From NCBI GenBank assembly GCA_004293915.1, contig RDZG01000099.1:1-33835 (forward strand): a stretch of DNA of 33,835 bases. The letters are read 5' to 3'. The translations under genes were made by a program, and so were the position numbers. Under the pieces are notes generated by a model. It was not told the DNA's origin. It saw only the letters and a list, made by a program, of their open reading frames with translations, and searched no databases. Shown here in pieces: positions 1 to 7,011 of the stretch. This stretch comes from Bacteroidota bacterium (GTDB lineage: Bacteria > Bacteroidota > Bacteroidia > Cytophagales > UBA9547). The stretch's first letter is position 1. Every line of letters begins with the position of its first letter.

Positions 1-1302
1 CGTAACGCTACCTGATACTGCGTCTATCGCTGCTAAACTTCTGCGTTCTACGCCTGCAACTGTCGTAAAATTACCTCCCGCATACACCGTACTCCCGCTG
101 ATGGCAAGGGTATTAACTTGACCATTTGCATCGGGGTTCCAGCCCGTAACGCTACCTGATACAGCATCAATAGCTACTAAACGGTTGCGGGTCATGCCTG
201 CAACTGTCGTAAACTGCCCTCCCGCATACACCGTACTGCCGCTTACAGCAAGGGTAGAAACTGGACCATTTGCATCGGGATTCCAGCCCGTAACGCTACC
301 TGATACTACATCAATAGCTGCTAAACGGTTGCGGGTTATGCCTGCAACTGTCGTAAACAGCCCTCCCGCATACACCGTACTCCCGCTTATAGCAAGGGTA
401 AAAACTGTACTATTTGCATCGGGATTCCAGCCCGTAACGGTTCCTGATACTGCGTCTATCGCTGCTAAACGGTTCCGGGGTTGTCCTCCTACATTCGTAA
501 ATTGCCCTCCCGCATACACCGTACTCCCGCTTATAGCAAGGGTTAAAACTATATTATCTGCATTGGGGTTCCAGCCCGTAACGGTACCTGATACTGCGTC
601 TATCGCTGCTAAATATCTGCGTTCTACGCCTGCAACTGTCGTAAACCCCCCTCCCGCATACACCACACTCCCGCTTATTGCAAGGGTATTAACATTATTA
701 TTTGCATTGGGGTTCCAACCCGTAACGCTACCTGATACTGCATCTATCGCTGCTAAACGGTTGCGAGATTGTCCTCCTACAGCCGTAAATTGCCCTCCCG
801 CATACACCGTACTCCCGCTTATTGCAAGGGTGTTAACTCCACTACTTGCATCGGGGTTCCAGCCCGTAACGCTACCTGTTACTGCGTCTATCGCTGCTAA
901 GCAGTTGCGGGTTATGCCTGCAACAGTCGTAAAATTACCTCCCGCATACACCGTACTCCCGCTTATGGCAAGGGTTCTAACTGTACTATTTGCATCGGGA
1001 TTCCAGCCCGTAACGGTTCCTGATACTACATCAATTGCCGCTAGGCGGTTGCGGGTTATGCCTGCAATTGTCGTAAATAGCCCTCCTGCATACACCGTAC
1101 TCCCGCTTATTGCAAGAGTTCTAACTTGTTGATTCGCATCGGGGTTCCAGCCCGTAACGCTACCTGATACTGCGTCTATCGCTGCTAAATAGTTGCGGGT
1201 TTGTCCTCCCATAGCAGTAAAAGCACCTCCCGCATACACCGTACTCCCGCTTATTGCAAGGGTTAAAACACTGTTATTTGCATCGGGGTTCCAGCCCGTA
1301 AC
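1..1302. repeat. Tandem 144-bp coding repeat, ten phase-locked copies
   Basis: The anchor cgtaac recurs at 1, 145, 289, 433, 577, 721, 865, 1009, 1153 and 1297, a period of exactly 144 bp with no indel. Copies are almost identical in DNA except at a few codons: the residue pair after PDAN, the residue before FTT, and the residues before RNR. The array encodes the 48-residue units of the exported protein and continues past the left edge. Identity at synonymous positions points to recent unit duplication or gene conversion. Confidence 0.95.
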
Positions 1303-1665
1303 ACTTTTATTGGCATTGATATGGGCAAGTCTGTTTCTCACTACTCCGCCTACTTGGCTAAAATCTCCCCCAATAAACCAGCCGCCAGCTCCATCTGGTA
1401 CACTGGCTCTAACAGTACCATTTACCTCGGGACAATCGAGTTCGGGTAATCCCGTGGCGGTACTAATAATCGCACCGTTACGTGTAAGATATTGGTTCAC
1501 GACTGTAAAATCTCCTCCTATATACAAAATACCCGTAGTGGTATTCAATACAGAGGCTCGAACTGTACCGTTAACGGGTACTATTCGTGATACTTGGGCT
1601 TGGGCTGTAGTCAATCCCAATGCCATAAGAGCCGCAGCTCCGACTTTAGTAATTGTTTTAAACAT
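1..1665 (-). CDS. Exported beta-propeller-like repeat protein, partial (C-terminus beyond left edge)
   Basis: The minus strand is open without a stop from an ATG at 1665 to the window edge (555 codons). The N-terminus begins MFKTITKVGAAALMALGLTT and has a signal peptide ending near AQAQ (residues 21-24). Two diverged repeat units follow, with the motif (Y/F)IGGDF, then ten units of exactly 48 residues. Each unit carries WNPDAN, a variable pair, LAISGSTVYAGG, FTT, then RNRLAAIDAVSGS. The regular G-G-x-F and WNP motifs suggest four-stranded propeller blades, like DUF5122/delta-60-type surface proteins; that family assignment is by resemblance. It is probably a secreted or surface-anchored structural or adhesive protein, and a T9SS sorting domain may lie beyond the edge. 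The plus-strand reading frames in this stretch are shadows of the repeat. Confidence 0.85.
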   Translation of the reverse strand, partial: MFKTITKVGAAALMALGLTTAQAQVSRIVPVNGTVRASVLNTTTGILYIGGDFTVVNQYLTRNGAIISTATGLPELDCPEVNGTVRASVPDGAGGWFIGGDFSQVGGVVRNRLAHINANKSVTGWNPDANNSVLTLAISGSTVYAGGAFTAMGGQTRNYLAAIDAVSGSVTGWNPDANQQVRTLAISGSTVYAGGLFTTIAGITRNRLAAIDVVSGTVTGWNPDANSTVRTLAISGSTVYAGGNFTTVAGITRNCLAAIDAVTGSVTGWNPDASSGVNTLAISGSTVYAGGQFTAVGGQSRNRLAAIDAVSGSVTGWNPNANNNVNTLAISGSVVYAGGGFTTVAGVERRYLAAIDAVSGTVTGWNPNADNIVLTLAISGSTVYAGGQFTNVGGQPRNRLAAIDAVSGTVTGWNPDANSTVFTLAISGSTVYAGGLFTTVAGITRNRLAAIDVVSGSVTGWNPDANGPVSTLAVSGSTVYAGGQFTTVAGMTRNRLVAIDAVSGSVTGWNPDANGQVNTLAISGSTVYAGGNFTTVAGVERRSLAAIDAVSGSVT

Positions 1666-1669
1666 AAAT

Positions 1670-1704
1670 GTTAATTGTTAATTGTTAATTGTTAATTGTT
1701 AATT
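1670..1704. repeat. Heptamer microsatellite (GTTAATT)x5 in the 5' leader of the repeat protein
   Basis: Five perfect GTTAATT units occupy 1670-1704, four bases upstream of the ATG at 1665 and directly downstream (in the minus direction) of a possible -7 box. A change in unit number would alter leader length by 7 nt per unit. Confidence 0.85.
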
Positions 1705-1705
1705 G

Positions 1706-1713
1706 CAAACATA
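1706..1713 (-). promoter_or_regulatory. Possible -7 box for the repeat-protein gene
   Basis: On the minus strand this reads TATGTTTG, an exact match to the Bacteroidota TAnnTTTG box. No TTG lies 19 bp upstream, so only half of the promoter is supported. It would place the heptamer microsatellite inside the transcribed leader. Confidence 0.35.
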
Positions 1714-1772
1714 AATAATAAAAAGAAAATAATAATACATATTAATAGTTAAATAATATCTTATAGTAGTTT

Positions 1773-2274
1773 AACGCAGACAGGGTTTCAAACCCTGTCT
1801 GCGTTTTAAAACAGTTGATACCCTTGGTAATCGTCATTGCGAGGGAGAAACGACCGAAGCAATCCCTAGTAATATGAGATTGCTTCGCTTCATGACTAGT
1901 AGTTTAACGCAGACAGGGTTTAAAACCCTGTCTGCGTTTTTACCAGTTGATACCCTTGGTAATCGTCATTGCAAGGGAGGTACGACCGAAGCAATCTCTA
2001 GTAGTATGAGATTGCATGGTTGTTAACGCAGACAGGGTTTAAAACCCTGTCTGCGTTTTTAACGGTTGATACACTTTGAAATCGTCATTGCGAGGGAGGA
2101 ACGACCGAAGCAATCTCTAGTATTGTGAGATTGCATGGTTGTTAACGCAGACAGGGTTTCAAACCCTGTCTGCGTTTTAAAACAGTTGATACCCTTGGTA
2201 ATCGTCATTGCGAGGGAGGAACGACCGATGCAATCTCTAGTAGTATGAGATTGCTTCGCTTCGCTCGCAATGAC
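1773..2274. repeat. Four tandem copies of a composite repeat (33-bp palindrome plus 'IASEAKQS' element)
   Basis: Each unit starts with a 33-bp palindrome: arm aacgcagacagggttt, one spacer base, and the exact reverse complement, at 1773-1805, 1906-1938, 2025-2057 and 2144-2176. A short linker and a segment beginning cgtcattgcgaggga follow. Unit lengths are 133, 119 and 119 bp. The last copy of the second segment is complete, with inverted ends gtcattgcgag (2204-2214) and ctcgcaatgac (2264-2274). Its minus-strand translation contains IASEAKQS, a familiar spurious peptide from dispersed bacterial repeats. The earlier copies lack the right inverted end. No transposase is present, so this is a non-autonomous or REP-like element. 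Confidence 0.85.
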
Positions 2275-2276
2275 AA

Positions 2277-2612
2277 TTTGTCCAAACACAAGTACAACAA
2301 GCTTTCGCATACAAATTATTTGTTCCTGCACTAGTGCAACAAGCTTTCGCATACTAATTATTTGCTCCTGCACTAGTGTAACTAGCTTTCGCATACTAAT
2401 TATTTGTTTCTACACTAGTGCAACAAGCTTTCGCATACTAATTATTTGTTCCTGCACTAGTGTAACTAGCTTTCGCATACTAATTATTTGTTCCTGCACT
2501 CGTGCAAATAGCTTTCGCATACTAATTATTTGCTTCTGCACTAATGAAACAAGATTTCGCATACTAATTATTTATTCCTGCACTTGTGTAAGAAGCTTTC
2601 GCATTACTATTT
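2277..2612. repeat. 42-bp tandem repeat array (8 copies) upstream of the DUF6261-like gene
   Basis: The anchor gctttcgcat occurs at 2301, 2343, 2385, 2427, 2469, 2511, 2553 (first base changed) and 2595, a strict 42-bp period. Each unit includes a short palindrome, gcactagtgc in the best copies, bordered by ttgtt and (c)aacaa, so every unit can form a small hairpin. Copies at 2343 and 2427 share one variant (gcaacaa) and copies at 2385 and 2469 share another (gtaacta), hinting at an 84-bp higher-order unit. Copies nearest the gene are the most degenerate. There are no unique spacers, so it is not a CRISPR array. Confidence 0.9.
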
Positions 2613-2626
2613 TTACATATTTTATT

Positions 2627-2656
2627 TTGATATATAATAAACATGTAATAATTTTG
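2627..2656 (+). promoter_or_regulatory. Bacteroidota-type promoter for the DUF6261-like gene
   Basis: TTG at 2627-2629 (within ttttg), a 19-bp spacer, then TAATTTTG at 2649-2656: an exact match to TTG-N19-TAnnTTTG. Transcription would start near 2661, giving a leader of about 34 nt. The last 42-bp repeat copy ends only about 15-20 bp upstream. Confidence 0.7.
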
Positions 2657-2694
2657 TTTTATAAATAAACATTATAAACTAAAATATACCAATT

Positions 2695-3411
2695 ATGATT
2701 ACTTCAATACCATTAATAAAACTTCGCAATGCGGAGTTTTATCAATTTTGTTCGGATATAACATCTACTTTGTTTAGTTATAACCCAACTGCGTTGGGAA
2801 TTATAAAACCATACAATGTTTTTAGTCAATCTATTCAAAACATTGATGCATTGTTTAAACTAAACCGCACAAGTGTGCACACCGAAGAGCTTATTGCTAT
2901 TGACGAACGCAGAGATAAAGCCATTATTGGTATTTTGCTTTATGTCGAAGGTATGACTTACCATTTTGACCAAAACATCAGCAAACAAGCCACTATGGTT
3001 TTAAATCAGATTAACACCTATGGCACTGGTATTGCACGTCAAAACTATCAAACAGAAACGGCTACGATTTCAAATATCATACGAGACTGGGATACAAAAC
3101 CAGAGTACACTACTGCAATTGGTTTACTCAACTTGATGTTATGGAAAAATGAATTGGCGGAAGCTAATACGTTGTTTAATGCTAAGTATCTCGAACGAGC
3201 GAAAGATGATTCCGAAAATGTTTCGACCGAAACCATGAAAGAAAAGCGTGCTGAAACTACTGCGGCTTGGCAAAAACTAAAATCTACGATAGAATCTATC
3301 TATACTATTCGTGAGATGGAAGAAACAGGCTTAGAAACCTACGATGCCGTGATTAAAAACATCAACGTTATTATCGAAAAATACAACACCTTGTTGGCAA
3401 GTAGGAAGTAG
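2695..3411 (+). CDS. DUF6261-like protein of unknown function
   Basis: 238 residues, no signal peptide and no membrane segment; predicted almost wholly helical. The order of features fits my recollection of the DUF6261 family, common in Bacteroidota: an IPLIKLRNAEFYQF start, a central stretch with DERRDKAIIGI, a GTGIARQNYQTETATI segment, then a helical second half (NELAEANTLFNAKYLERAKD). No catalytic motif is visible. The ATG at 2695 is about 34 nt after the predicted transcription start of a perfect promoter and is preceded by an A-rich leader. The gene stands alone, downstream of the 42-bp array and upstream of two hairpin repeats. Family assignment is by recognition of the pattern; function is unknown. 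Confidence 0.75.
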   Translation: MITSIPLIKLRNAEFYQFCSDITSTLFSYNPTALGIIKPYNVFSQSIQNIDALFKLNRTSVHTEELIAIDERRDKAIIGILLYVEGMTYHFDQNISKQATMVLNQINTYGTGIARQNYQTETATISNIIRDWDTKPEYTTAIGLLNLMLWKNELAEANTLFNAKYLERAKDDSENVSTETMKEKRAETTAAWQKLKSTIESIYTIREMEETGLETYDAVIKNINVIIEKYNTLLASRK

Positions 3412-3450
3412 TTTTAATTGTTAATGGTTAATTATTAATGGTTAAAATAT

Positions 3451-3484
3451 AAACTTACCAAGTTTTAAAAACTAGATAAGTTTA
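3451..3484. repeat. Dispersed imperfect hairpin repeat, copy 1
   Basis: An imperfect inverted repeat built on aaacttaccaagttt and actagataagttt around an A-rich loop. It is related to 5514-5545. It lies downstream of the DUF6261-like gene and may also act as a weak terminator. Confidence 0.6.
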
Positions 3485-3522
3485 TATTTCAATAATGGTC
3501 GCAAACTTTGATAAAAATTAAA

Positions 3523-3555
3523 AACGCAGACAGCGTTTGAAATCCTGTCTGCGTT
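3523..3555. repeat. 33-bp palindromic repeat, dispersed copy (degenerate)
   Basis: Same 16-1-16 palindrome as in the 1773-2274 array, with changes in both arms (cagcgttt and aaatcctg). It lies between the convergent genes ending at 3411 and 3602. Confidence 0.8.
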
Positions 3556-3601
3556 TGTATCCAAAAGACTTAGTGCTTGTTTAACGTATAACTAATTATC
3601 C

Positions 3602-4720
3602 TTAAAACGAACGAACCGCACGTACTCTTCTATCTTGAGACCCACTAGAAGATTTTCCAAAGTTACAAGTAGTATTATTATTTAAAGAGAAGTTACGTAA
3701 TGTAACATTACTACCATCACATTCTGTACTACTCCAGTAATATTCCGTTGCAAAACCACCAATAGCTGCCTTATTATCATTTAGCTTTGCGAGTTCGTTA
3801 ATAGATGGCAAATACCAATCAGCATATCCATTCAATACTAAATCTGCACATAATTTGGCAGCATAGCTACCATTTCCTTGGGCTAATAAAATAGAATTGG
3901 TATTAGCATTACCCGCACCGATAGCTGAAGATGTTAAACAATTAATTGCACTACCGTTCCACCATTGTATTTGAGAAGTTTGATCACTAGGAGCTGCAAT
4001 CAAACCATGTTGTACGTTAGGATTATAGCCTACATCTCCCGATTGTAAAATATAAGCTACTTTTCCACCTTGGTAATTGTCGCCAATAGCGACTGGGCAT
4101 GGTCCCCAAGTTGGCATACCATTGCAATAGGTAAGCGTTTGGTGTTTTTGTCCAGGTTCTAAATTTACCCAGCTCGATGTTGTACTGTTCCAAAATAACA
4201 TTTGTCCTGATACTGTACCATTGACAACATATCCAGTATTTACAATTTGATTCGAACCATTAATTGTAACACCTAATCCACCAGTAAGTTTATTTTGAAC
4301 ATTTGCCCAATCAACACTACTTGTGCTACTCGAATGTAAAGCATAAGGTACACTCAACATTTGGCTAGTAGTTACTATATCATAACTTGTTCCTCCTGCT
4401 GGGTCTACTTCTGATTTTAGAAAATATGGACCATTTGCCCAGTTGATGCCTGCAAAAGTACCTACAGTTACGGTTCCACCACCAACTTCGATTGTAAACA
4501 ATCCATTGGCATTAGTAGTTGGTGTTTGCGTTTCGGCATAGCTTACTGTGCCTGTTGCAGAGCCTTGCACAATACTTAAACGAACGCCAACAGCACCATT
4601 GGTAACTAATGCACCTGAGCTGTTTCTAACTACGGCTTGATAGCTAAATTTACTTGGACTTTGGGCTATTGCCAGTATTGACATAGCTGTAATTGCAATA
4701 GATGTAATAATTTTTTTCAT
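3602..4720 (-). CDS. Exported protein with C-terminal Lcl/DUF1566-type domain
   Basis: 372 residues. A signal peptide (MKKIITSIAITAMSILAIAQ) is followed by a Bacteroidota-type beta-rich N-terminal domain, residues about 22-130: FSYQAVVRNSSGALVTN, NGLFTIEVG, GPYFLKSEVDPAGG, SVPYALHS. This arrangement is common in surface proteins preceding collagen-like or lectin-like regions. A linker leads to a C-terminal domain from about residue 215 (IGDNYQGGKVAYIL ... ADWYLPSINELAKL ... YYWSSTE ... RRVRAVRSF), the hallmark of the Lcl/DUF1566 fold seen in surface and adhesin-like proteins. No T9SS sorting domain is visible at the C-terminus. The start is chosen by the signal peptide. Probable role: surface binding protein; the ligand is unknown. 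Confidence 0.8.
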   Translation of the reverse strand: MKKIITSIAITAMSILAIAQSPSKFSYQAVVRNSSGALVTNGAVGVRLSIVQGSATGTVSYAETQTPTTNANGLFTIEVGGGTVTVGTFAGINWANGPYFLKSEVDPAGGTSYDIVTTSQMLSVPYALHSSSTSSVDWANVQNKLTGGLGVTINGSNQIVNTGYVVNGTVSGQMLFWNSTTSSWVNLEPGQKHQTLTYCNGMPTWGPCPVAIGDNYQGGKVAYILQSGDVGYNPNVQHGLIAAPSDQTSQIQWWNGSAINCLTSSAIGAGNANTNSILLAQGNGSYAAKLCADLVLNGYADWYLPSINELAKLNDNKAAIGGFATEYYWSSTECDGSNVTLRNFSLNNNTTCNFGKSSSGSQDRRVRAVRSF

Positions 4721-4822
4721 TTTTTGATTTGTTTTGGGGGTTTATCGTTTCAGTATTGCTAACTAGTTGCATTGATTTACCGAAACAGGGTTTAACGAAA
4801 GTTACTTGAATCTTAATCTTAA

Positions 4823-5317
4823 TTAATTTTTAACTAATCTAAAAGACTTTAGAAAGTTGTTTTTGCTATCGGCAACACTAATTATGTAGATGCCAACAGA
4901 AAACGACTTTAAATCTATCTGTCCTTTGATTTCGGCTGTGGCTTGTGCCAATACTGTTTTGCCAGTAATGTCTGTAATTTTGTAGTTTAGCGTTTGGGCA
5001 TCTGTTCCAACCCAATTTAAAACCACAAAATCGGAACTAGGATTGGGGTAAACGCTACAGTCTATACATAATTTTTCTGTGCCTTTTATACCCGTTATTG
5101 AAGTTACACTGTACGGCTGTTGCACACCAAGACTAACAGAGCCTTTTCCATCTACACTTGCAGCGGCATAATCTATTTGCCCTACAGAGTAAGAAAGCGA
5201 ACCAGCATTAGTAGCTACCGAACCGCCAGCACTTAATACTCGGCTTTGAGCCTGAGCAGAAACTGCCTGCAACAACAGCAAACCTAATACGGATGCCATT
5301 ATTTTTTTTGTTTTCAT
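4823..5317 (-). CDS. Small secreted protein with T9SS type A sorting domain
   Basis: 164 residues. A signal peptide (MKTKKIMASVLGLLLLQAVS, cleavage near AQAQS) precedes a short mature segment, residues about 25-85, with repeated S-V/A-G-G and VGQIDY patterns. The remainder, residues about 86-164, is a typical T9SS C-terminal sorting domain: SVYPNPSSDFVVL, then YKITDITGKTVLAQ, then IDLKSFSVGIYIISV and a terminal KSFRLVKN. The protein should be exported by Sec, carried across the outer membrane by the PorU/PorV machinery and anchored or released. The N-terminal segment is too short for a known enzyme. It lies 102 bp upstream of the Lcl-type gene on the same strand. The sorting-domain call is firm; the role of the mature part is unknown. 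Confidence 0.85.
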   Translation of the reverse strand: MKTKKIMASVLGLLLLQAVSAQAQSRVLSAGGSVATNAGSLSYSVGQIDYAAASVDGKGSVSLGVQQPYSVTSITGIKGTEKLCIDCSVYPNPSSDFVVLNWVGTDAQTLNYKITDITGKTVLAQATAEIKGQIDLKSFSVGIYIISVADSKNNFLKSFRLVKN

Positions 5318-5392
5318 TATAAAATATTAAAATTAATAGGTTCGTATTTAACTATATTTTGCCGCAGAACCATATAACGGACTAAGTTTTTA

Positions 5393-5400
5393 CAAATCTA
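5393..5400 (-). promoter_or_regulatory. Possible -7 box for the T9SS cargo gene
   Basis: Minus strand TAGATTTG matches TAnnTTTG. A TTG lies upstream (5417-5419 complement) but at 16 bp rather than 19 bp, so the promoter is tentative. It would give a leader of about 70 nt. Confidence 0.35.
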
Positions 5401-5513
5401 ATGTTGTATAAAATCACAAACTATAAATTCATATAAAAAGATATTCATAAATTACTAAATTATATTACATATTTAGCAGATGATTAGTTGATGTTATTAC
5501 GAAAGAAGGACAA

Positions 5514-5545
5514 GACTTATTAAGTTTTAAAAAACTTGATAAGTC
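5514..5545. repeat. Dispersed hairpin repeat, copy 2
   Basis: Arms gacttattaagtttt and aaaacttgataagtc pair at 14 of 15 positions around a 2-nt spacer. It is related to 3451-3484 and, like that copy, sits about 30-40 bp before a copy of the 33-bp palindrome. Confidence 0.7.
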
Positions 5546-5576
5546 TACAATTGTTAAGTTGATTCGCTTCGATATC

Positions 5577-5609
5577 AACGCAGACAGGGTTTAAAACCCT
5601 GTCTGCGTT
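5577..5609. repeat. 33-bp palindromic repeat, dispersed copy (perfect arms)
   Basis: Exact 16-1-16 palindrome of the 1773-2274 family. It ends 16 bp beyond the pcm stop codon, so it could also fold at the 3' end of the pcm transcript. The rest of the 5318-5625 gap is AT-rich and shows nothing else apart from the hairpin at 5514-5545. Confidence 0.85.
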
Positions 5610-5625
5610 GATAAAAACCAAATAC

Positions 5626-6285
5626 TTACCAGCCTTCTTTTCCTAAAAGTTTCACAAAAGCAAAATCGCCATGGTCTTCTCTTTCGAAATCTGTTTCTGA
5701 TTTTCGAGTGATTTTGAGCATTTTTTGTTTGCCCTCGCCTCCAACCGGAATCACAATAATACCGCCTATTGTTAATTGTTTCAACAAACTTTCGGGAATT
5801 TGCGGACCGCCAGCCGTTACAATTATTTTGTCAAACGGGGCAAAGGCTTCTAATCCTTTGGTGCCATCGCCATTAAAAAATTTGGGAGAATAGCCAATGC
5901 TAGGCAAAAACTTTCGGGTGCGTTCGTACAATATTTTGTTGTATTCTATGGTATATAAATTTGCACCCATTTCGAGCAATACCATAGATTGATAGCCCGA
6001 ACCTGTGCCGATTTCGAGTATTTTATCACCTGATTTAATGTTTAGCAGTTGCGATTGAACCGCCACCGTATAGGGCTGCGAAATGGTTTGCCCCTCGCCT
6101 ATCGGAAAGGCAATATCCTGATAAGCTTGCTCAGTAAAAGCTGATTCAAAAAAATAGTGGCGAGGTATTTTTTCTATTGCAGCCAAAACTTTGCGATCGG
6201 TTATACCTTTGGTTTGCAAAAGCGACACAAGTGTTTTGCGCATTCCCTTGTGCTTATACGTATCAATTAAATTATCTTTTATCAT
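5626..6285 (-). CDS. pcm: Protein-L-isoaspartate O-methyltransferase
   Basis: Transfers a methyl group from SAM to isoaspartyl residues of damaged proteins, in the cytoplasm. With the ATG at 6285 the protein has 219 residues, normal for the family, and starts with the typical helix containing HKGMRKTLV. Visible motifs: GQTISQPYTVA (65-75), a substrate-side signature; SAM motif I ILEIGTGSGY (89-98); FDKIIVTAGG (151-160); IPVGG (179-183). The frame stays open upstream to 6498, but those extra residues overlap ribE on the other strand and do not resemble the family, so the longer start is rejected. It is divergent from ribE, with 58 bp between the starts. Confidence 0.93.
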   Translation of the reverse strand: MIKDNLIDTYKHKGMRKTLVSLLQTKGITDRKVLAAIEKIPRHYFFESAFTEQAYQDIAFPIGEGQTISQPYTVAVQSQLLNIKSGDKILEIGTGSGYQSMVLLEMGANLYTIEYNKILYERTRKFLPSIGYSPKFFNGDGTKGLEAFAPFDKIIVTAGGPQIPESLLKQLTIGGIIVIPVGGEGKQKMLKITRKSETDFEREDHGDFAFVKLLGKEGW

Positions 6286-6343
6286 ATCTTTATGCAAATT
6301 ATTATCGAATTTTGTAAAATCATAATTTAATAAAAAATCAATC

Positions 6344-6928
6344 GTGTTTAGTGGCATTATCGAATCGTTGGGCAAAGTAGAATCTATACAAGCCAACAAA
6401 GGAAATCTTACCTTTAAAATTTTGTCGTTGCTAGCCAATGAATTAAAAATAGACCAAAGCGTGGCGCACAATGGCGTTTGTTTAACCGTAGTAAACATAG
6501 AAAATACGTATTACGAAGTTACAGCAATTGCCGAAACCTTAGAAAAAACAAATTTGGGAACCTTAAATGTTGGCGATTGGGTAAATCTCGAACGCTGCAT
6601 ACGGCTCAACGATAGGCTCGATGGGCACATCGTGCAGGGGCATGTAGACCAAACAGGAATTTGTACAAAAGCCCAAGAGCAAAACGGCAGTTGGCTTTAT
6701 AGTTTTGAGTACGATGCCTCAAAAGGCAATGTAACCGTAGAGAAAGGTTCTGTATGTGTAAATGGCGTAAGTTTAACCGTTGTTAATTCCACCCAAAATG
6801 GATTTTCGGTAGCCATCATTCCCTATACCTACGAACACACCACGTTTCAGTTTTTAAAACCTGGCGATGCCGTTAATTTAGAATTTGATATTCTCGGAAA
6901 ATACATTGCCAGATTGATGCAACGATGA
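6344..6928 (+). CDS. ribE: Riboflavin synthase (alpha chain), GTG start
   Basis: Converts two 6,7-dimethyl-8-ribityllumazine molecules to riboflavin and a pyrimidine. 194 residues, two tandem lumazine-binding domains. The first has MFSGIIESLGKV at the start, GVCLTV (44-49) and GHIVQGHVD (94-102); the second has GVSLTV (141-146) and ends with VNLEFDILGKYIAR. The family-typical N-terminus begins exactly at a GTG at 6344, with no ATG in a suitable position, so the GTG start is well supported. No other riboflavin gene is next to it. Length and motifs are intact. Confidence 0.95.
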   Translation: MFSGIIESLGKVESIQANKGNLTFKILSLLANELKIDQSVAHNGVCLTVVNIENTYYEVTAIAETLEKTNLGTLNVGDWVNLERCIRLNDRLDGHIVQGHVDQTGICTKAQEQNGSWLYSFEYDASKGNVTVEKGSVCVNGVSLTVVNSTQNGFSVAIIPYTYEHTTFQFLKPGDAVNLEFDILGKYIARLMQR

Positions 6929-6944
6929 GATTGGTAAATTTTTA

Positions 6945-6974
6945 TTGCCATTCATAGAATAATATATATTTTTG
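6945..6974 (+). promoter_or_regulatory. Bacteroidota-type promoter for fabG
   Basis: TTG at 6945-6947, 19-bp spacer, TATTTTTG at 6967-6974: a full match to the consensus. Transcription would start near 6979, about 33 nt before the fabG ATG. Confidence 0.7.
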
Positions 6975-7011
6975 GACTCCAAATTATAGTTCTAAAACGA
7001 AAAATTTAAAC

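Larger units (their letters stand above)
1666..2694. other. Repeat-rich non-coding region
   Basis: About 1 kb without a credible gene. It holds, in order, the heptamer microsatellite, four copies of a composite repeat (1773-2274), an eight-copy 42-bp array (2277-2612) and a promoter (2627-2656) for the gene at 2695. Reading frames here, for example 2059-2394 minus and 2270-2668 plus, only translate the repeats. Confidence 0.85.

Noticed and set aside
185-1681. Plus-strand frames of 315 and 162 codons
   Set aside because: They are shadows of the minus-strand repeat gene: the minus frame has a signal peptide and propeller-like motifs and stays open to the edge.
1773-2176. 33-bp palindromes as ordinary intrinsic terminators
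   Set aside because: Four tandem copies in non-coding DNA with a 1-nt loop and two more elsewhere fit a dispersed repeat better, though copies near gene ends may also act on transcripts.
2277-2612. CRISPR-like array
   Set aside because: The whole 42-bp period is conserved; there are no unique spacers and no cas genes.
2059-2668. Frames of 111 codons (minus) and 132 codons (plus)
   Set aside because: They only translate dispersed and tandem repeats (IASEAKQS and 14-residue periodic peptides).
6286-6498. Longer N-terminus of Pcm
   Set aside because: The extra residues overlap ribE on the other strand and are not family-like; the ATG at 6285 gives the standard length.
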